NCBI GenBank assembly: GCA_902767285.1
Contig: CACXHC010000294.1
Coordinates: forward strand, 1 to 7,728
Source of the DNA: an uncultured Ruminococcus sp.
Lineage (GTDB): Bacteria > Bacillota > Clostridia > Oscillospirales > Acutalibacteraceae
Direction of reading: 5' to 3'
DNA length: 7,728 nt
Shown piece after piece: positions 4,693-7,728 of this stretch. The notes beneath the pieces were generated by a model. That model had not been told where the DNA came from. It ran no database searches and worked only from the letters and a program-made list of their open reading frames with translations. The stretch's first letter is position 1; every line of letters starts with the position of its first letter. Position numbers and translations under genes: made by a program.

Positions 4693-7392
4693 ATGAAAAG
4701 AGAACTTCCCAAAACATATAGTCCTCGTGATGTTGAAGGTAAAATATATGAATCATGGGAATCTAACGGCTGTTTTAAAGGTAATGTGGATTACAATAAG
4801 AAACCTTATACAATTGTTATGCCTCCGCCGAACGTTACCGGACAACTTCACATGGGTCATGCGGTAGATAATACACTTCAGGATATTCTTGTTCGTTTTA
4901 AAAGAATGCAGGGATATTCCACTCTTTGGGTTCCCGGCACCGACCACGCCGCTATCGCTACCGAAGCTAAAATCGTTGAGCAGATGCGTGAGGAAGGTCT
5001 TACAAAAGCCGGTATCGGACGAGATAAGTTCATGGAGCGTGCTTGGGCTTGGAAAAACAAATTCGGCAACAGAATTGTTGAACAGTTACGCACTCTCGGT
5101 TCTTCGTGCGACTGGGAGCGAGAGCATTTTACAATGGACGAACAGTGTTCAAAAGCGGTTCTCGATGTTTTCGTGAATCTTTATGAACAAAAGCGTATCT
5201 ATCGTGGAAACAGACTTATAAACTGGTGTCCGAAATGCCAAACTTCAATATCCGATGCCGAGGTTGAACACGAGGAGAAAGACGGCCATTTTTGGCATAT
5301 TCTGTATCCAGTAAAAGAAACCGGTGAGTATCTCGAAATCGCAACAACCCGTCCCGAAACAATGCTCGGTGATACGGCTGTGGCTATCAACAGCGAAGAC
5401 CCCAGATACAAACACCTTCACGGATACCATGTAATTCTTCCTCTTTTGAATAAAGAAATTCCAATTGTATGTGACGAACACGCCGATATGGAAAAAGGAA
5501 CAGGCGTAGTAAAAATTACTCCTGCTCACGACCCCAACGATTTTGAAGTAGGTCAACGCCATAATCTGCCAATGGTTCGCTGCTTCACTTATGACGGACA
5601 CATGACCGGCACGGACGATTTTAACGCATATAAAGAACTTGTTGCAAGCGGCAAAGCCTCAGACGATGAACCCGAAGTCCTCGATTGCGGAAAATATGCC
5701 GGAATGACTACATCGGAAGCTCGAAAAGCGGTACTCGCCGACCTTGAATCTCTTGGTTTGCTCAGAGAAACCGAAAATATTACTCATGAAGTTGGTACTT
5801 GTTACCGCTGTCATGCTACTATCGAACCAATGATTTCAAAACAGTGGTTCGTAAAAATGAAAGATTTGGCAGAACCTGCTGTAAAAGCTGTCGAAAATGG
5901 TGAAATTAAATTTATTCCCGAACGATTCTCCAAGACATATTTCAACTGGATGAAGAATACCCGTGATTGGTGTATATCTCGTCAGCTTTGGTGGGGTCAC
6001 AGAATACCGGCTTGGTACTGCGATGACTGCGGTGAAACTATCGTTTCGAAAACTGCCCCCGAAATTTGCAAATGCGGTTCAAAACATCTTTCGCAAGACC
6101 CCGATTCGCTCGATACTTGGTTCTCTTCTGCACTTTGGCCGTTCTCTGTATTCGGTTGGCCTGACGAAAACGAAGATTACAAATATTTCTATCCTACAAG
6201 CACACTCGTTACGGGATACGATATTATCGGATTCTGGGTTAGCAGAATGATTTTCTCGGGTATTGCATATACCGGAACCGTGCCTTTCGAAAAAATCGTT
6301 ATTCACGGCATCGTGCGTGACGACCAAGGCAGAAAAATGTCGAAATCTCTCGGAAACGGCATTGACCCTCTGAAAGTTATCGAACAGTATGGTGCAGACG
6401 CTCTCCGCTTTATGCTTGTGCAGGGAAGTTCTCCGGGAAGCGACCTCAGGTACAGTGATGATAAAATCATCGCTATGAGAAATTTCACAAACAAGATTTG
6501 GAATGCGTCACGTTTCCTCTTGATGAATATGTCTATCGACCGTGTTGAACTTCCGACTGACCTTGCTCTTGAGGATAAGTGGATTCTGTCAAAACTTAAT
6601 TCCGTAATAAATGACGTTACTTATAATCTCGAAAATTTCGATATGGGTGTTGCCGCTCAAAAAGTATACGATTTCATTTGGAATACATTCTGCGATTGGT
6701 ATATCGAGTTGGCTAAAAACCGCCTTAGCGGTACAGATGAAGTTAAAAAGAAAAATGTCGAGAATGTTCTCGCTTATGTTCTTATTGATATTCTTAAACT
6801 GTTACACCCGTTCATGCCGTTCATTACAGAGGAAATTTATCAGTATCTCCCTCATGAAGAAGGTTTCCTCATGATGCAGAGCTGGCCTGTTTACGATGAA
6901 AAACTGAATTTCCCCGATGATGAAATCAGAATGGAAAAAATTATGAGTGCGGTAAGAGCTGTTCGTGAATGCCGTTCAGAGCATAAAGTGCCGAACTCCA
7001 GAAAAACACAAATCACGATTGTTACGGAGAATCCCGCACAGTATGCGGAAGCCGGAGATTTCCTTACTCGCCTTGCCGGTGCTTCTCAAGTAACGGTAAC
7101 AGATAACAGTTCCGAAATCGGCTCGGGTATGATAACTGTTGCTACTGCCGATGCTAAACTCTGTATGCCTCTGCGTGAACTTGTTGACGTAGAGGCAGAG
7201 CGTATCAGAATCAAAAAAGAACTCGATAAGGCACATAAAGACGCTGATTTCTTAAACGGCAAACTCAATAACCAGAAATTTGTTGAAAAAGCTCCCGAAA
7301 AAGTTGTTGCCGATATGAGAGAAAAAGCAACAAAAGCCAATGCTCTTATCCAAAATTTACAGGAAATGCTTGCTTCGTTTGAAGAAAATTAA
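4693..7392 (+). CDS. valS: Valine--tRNA ligase (ValRS)
   Basis: 899 residues, full length for bacterial ValRS; it charges tRNA-Val with valine in the cytoplasm. The class I signatures are PPPNVTGQLHMGHA (HIGH-type box H53-H56) and RKMSKSLGN (KMSKS at 548-552). GTDHAAIATEAK follows the first box, as in ValRS. The inserted CP1 editing domain, which removes mischarged threonine, is shown by TTRPETMLGD (218-227) and AHDPNDFE (278-285). Cysteine pairs C179/C182, C370/C373, C443/C446 and C459/C461 include a zinc-ribbon-like module. The anticodon-binding domain (around NKIWNASRF) is followed by a C-terminal coiled coil (about 827-897) rich in Lys/Glu that contacts tRNA. AGGAAGG (4672-4678) sits 14 bases before ATG 4693 and 5 before an in-frame TTG at 4684. 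I prefer the ATG because MKRELPKTYSP is a typical ValRS start, but the TTG (three more residues) is possible. No folC follows; the gene stands alone. Confidence 0.98.
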   Translation: MKRELPKTYSPRDVEGKIYESWESNGCFKGNVDYNKKPYTIVMPPPNVTGQLHMGHAVDNTLQDILVRFKRMQGYSTLWVPGTDHAAIATEAKIVEQMREEGLTKAGIGRDKFMERAWAWKNKFGNRIVEQLRTLGSSCDWEREHFTMDEQCSKAVLDVFVNLYEQKRIYRGNRLINWCPKCQTSISDAEVEHEEKDGHFWHILYPVKETGEYLEIATTRPETMLGDTAVAINSEDPRYKHLHGYHVILPLLNKEIPIVCDEHADMEKGTGVVKITPAHDPNDFEVGQRHNLPMVRCFTYDGHMTGTDDFNAYKELVASGKASDDEPEVLDCGKYAGMTTSEARKAVLADLESLGLLRETENITHEVGTCYRCHATIEPMISKQWFVKMKDLAEPAVKAVENGEIKFIPERFSKTYFNWMKNTRDWCISRQLWWGHRIPAWYCDDCGETIVSKTAPEICKCGSKHLSQDPDSLDTWFSSALWPFSVFGWPDENEDYKYFYPTSTLVTGYDIIGFWVSRMIFSGIAYTGTVPFEKIVIHGIVRDDQGRKMSKSLGNGIDPLKVIEQYGADALRFMLVQGSSPGSDLRYSDDKIIAMRNFTNKIWNASRFLLMNMSIDRVELPTDLALEDKWILSKLNSVINDVTYNLENFDMGVAAQKVYDFIWNTFCDWYIELAKNRLSGTDEVKKKNVENVLAYVLIDILKLLHPFMPFITEEIYQYLPHEEGFLMMQSWPVYDEKLNFPDDEIRMEKIMSAVRAVRECRSEHKVPNSRKTQITIVTENPAQYAEAGDFLTRLAGASQVTVTDNSSEIGSGMITVATADAKLCMPLRELVDVEAERIRIKKELDKAHKDADFLNGKLNNQKFVEKAPEKVVADMREKATKANALIQNLQEMLASFEEN

Positions 7393-7407
7393 AAATTTAT
7401 AAAATCA

Positions 7408-7442
7408 AAAGGGTGACCAAAATGTTTATTTGGTCACCCTTT
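7408..7442. terminator. Strong terminator hairpin after valS
   Basis: AAAGGGTGACCAAA (7408-7421) and TTTGGTCACCCTTT (7429-7442) are perfect 14-bp complements around the 7-base loop ATGTTTA. It starts 16 bases after the valS stop. The 3' arm ends in TTT followed by AGTCTTTG, and the 5' side is A-rich, so it could also stop transcription coming from the right. Confidence 0.9.
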
Positions 7443-7496
7443 AGTCTTTGTTGAAATTATATTATATTTTATAACAAATATTGTAAAAATTATCAA

Positions 7497-7525
7497 TTGA
7501 CTATAAATAATATAATAAATATGAA
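7497..7525 (+). promoter_or_regulatory. Possible sigma-A promoter in the AT-rich spacer
   Basis: TTGACT (7497-7502) is followed after 17 bases by TATGAA (7520-7525), which matches 4 of 6 consensus bases. It faces the GC-rich island at 7538-7618 and could drive a short transcript there. The surrounding DNA is so AT-rich that chance matches are likely. Confidence 0.3.
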
Positions 7526-7537
7526 ATTTTTATTATA

Positions 7538-7618
7538 GCAGAAGTCAGAGATTAGTATCACAATTGGAATTAGTTGCCCTGCGTGTTTCAAAGCCAAGCT
7601 CTGAATACTTGTCGGAAT
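7538..7618. other. GC-richer island in a gene-free stretch: possible structured RNA or interspersed repeat
   Basis: The region from valS to the right edge (7393-7728) contains no convincing gene. Within it, about 81 bases at 7538-7618 have roughly 42% GC while the flanks are almost pure A/T. On the + strand TCAGAG (7545-7550) pairs with CTCTGA (7599-7604), extended by AAG/CTT (7542-7544 with 7608-7610) after a bulge, and TTGG (7564-7567) pairs with CCAA (7594-7597) inside. On the - strand a short open frame crosses the island and stops at 7547-7545, ending in ELGFETRRATNSNCDTNL. It has no RBS and is probably not a real gene. A conserved repeat, remnant or small RNA are all possible. Confidence 0.35.
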
Positions 7619-7623
7619 TTTGA

Positions 7624-7657
7624 TATTTCAAAAAAAATAAAAAATTTTTTTGAAATA
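7624..7657. repeat. Perfect 13-bp AT-rich inverted repeat upstream of the right-edge promoter
   Basis: TATTTCAAAAAAA (7624-7636) and TTTTTTTGAAATA (7645-7657) are exact complements around an 8-base A-rich loop. It ends two bases before the predicted ECF -35. It could be a terminator for a small RNA from the adjacent island (the 3' arm supplies a U-run), or an A-tract upstream element that raises promoter activity. Confidence 0.6.
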
Positions 7658-7659
7658 AG

Positions 7660-7688
7660 TGTAATATTTTCCTTTTCTCAAACGTTTA
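7660..7688 (+). promoter_or_regulatory. Second predicted ECF-type promoter, right edge
   Basis: TGTAAT (7660-7665), 17 bases, then CGTTTA (7683-7688). It has the same architecture and spacer length as the promoter before the sigma gene, and is likewise followed within two bases by TAAGTGAAAGG. It would drive a gene starting just outside the window and is a likely second target of the sigma factor encoded here, or the promoter of a related sigma operon. Confidence 0.55.
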
Positions 7689-7689
7689 G

Positions 7690-7726
7690 TAAGTGAAAGG
7701 TCTTTCAAAACAATGAATCGGGGGAG
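7690..7726 (+). promoter_or_regulatory. Leader of an off-window gene: conserved 11-mer, hairpin and RBS
   Basis: TAAGTGAAAGG (7690-7700) matches the sigma leader exactly. TGAAAG (7694-7699) and CTTTCA (7702-7707) form a 6-bp palindrome with a 2-base centre. GGGGGAG (7720-7726) looks like a Shine-Dalgarno site whose start codon would fall just beyond 7728. An ATG at 7713 (MNRGS) is an alternative start but has no well-placed RBS. Confidence 0.45.
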
Positions 7727-7728
7727 CG

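Noticed and set aside
4680..4721. Short upstream ORF (MIDHNEKRTSQNI) overlapping the valS start
   Set aside because: Its ATG is only one base after the Shine-Dalgarno site, too close for initiation; a chance frame.
5245..5601. 118-residue - strand open frame inside valS
   Set aside because: Antisense to the highly conserved editing domain; composition is that of a shadow frame.
7545..7631. Short - strand frame (28 residues from TTG 7631) as a real peptide gene
   Set aside because: It starts in an A/T homopolymer with no RBS and no ATG; kept only as part of the repeat/RNA observation.
1..7728. CRISPR arrays, tRNA or rRNA genes, insertion sequences, attachment sites
   Set aside because: No regularly spaced repeats, cloverleaf with CCA-adjacent acceptor stem, rRNA-like segment, transposase frame or flanking terminal repeats were seen.

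Overview
The window looks like a chromosomal segment of a low-to-moderate GC Clostridia, most likely a gut Oscillospiraceae/Ruminococcaceae-type anaerobe. This rests on strong Shine-Dalgarno sites, consensus promoters, AT-rich intergenic DNA, a soluble PAS hybrid kinase and an ECF sigma gene overlapping a single-pass membrane gene. Genus is not resolvable from the sequence alone. All recognisable genes are on the + strand.

Layout. (1) 1-2170: the 3' tail of a gene that resembles the last helices of an Hpt domain, then, two bases later, a cytoplasmic hybrid histidine kinase (PAS, PAS-like region, HisKA, HATPase_c, receiver). (2) 2193-3956: an ECF-type promoter, an ECF sigma factor (2263-2823), and an overlapping single-pass membrane protein (2810-3856) that is probably its anti-sigma or signal-sensing partner. 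Two tandem hairpins close this unit. (3) 3989-4567: a sigma-A promoter driving a two-TM DUF3592-like protein. (4) 4605-7442: a near-consensus promoter, valyl-tRNA synthetase valS with a leader too short for a T-box, and a perfect 14-bp terminator. (5) 7443-7728: a gene-free stretch with an AT-rich half, a short island of much higher GC, an AT-only palindrome and a second ECF-type promoter. It ends in what looks like the ribosome binding site of a gene lying beyond the window.

How the parts work together. The most interesting signal is the pair of promoters before the sigma gene and at the right edge. Each has a TGTRA-type -35, exactly 17 bases, a CGTKTA -10 and then the identical 11-mer TAAGTGAAAGG with a GAAAG/CTTTC hairpin. 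This suggests that the sigma factor controls its own operon and a second locus just past the window. The kinase may pass phosphate to the separately encoded Hpt-like protein. valS is housekeeping. I did not find a clearly new multi-gene system; the sigma/membrane-protein pair and its shared leader element are the best candidates for follow-up.
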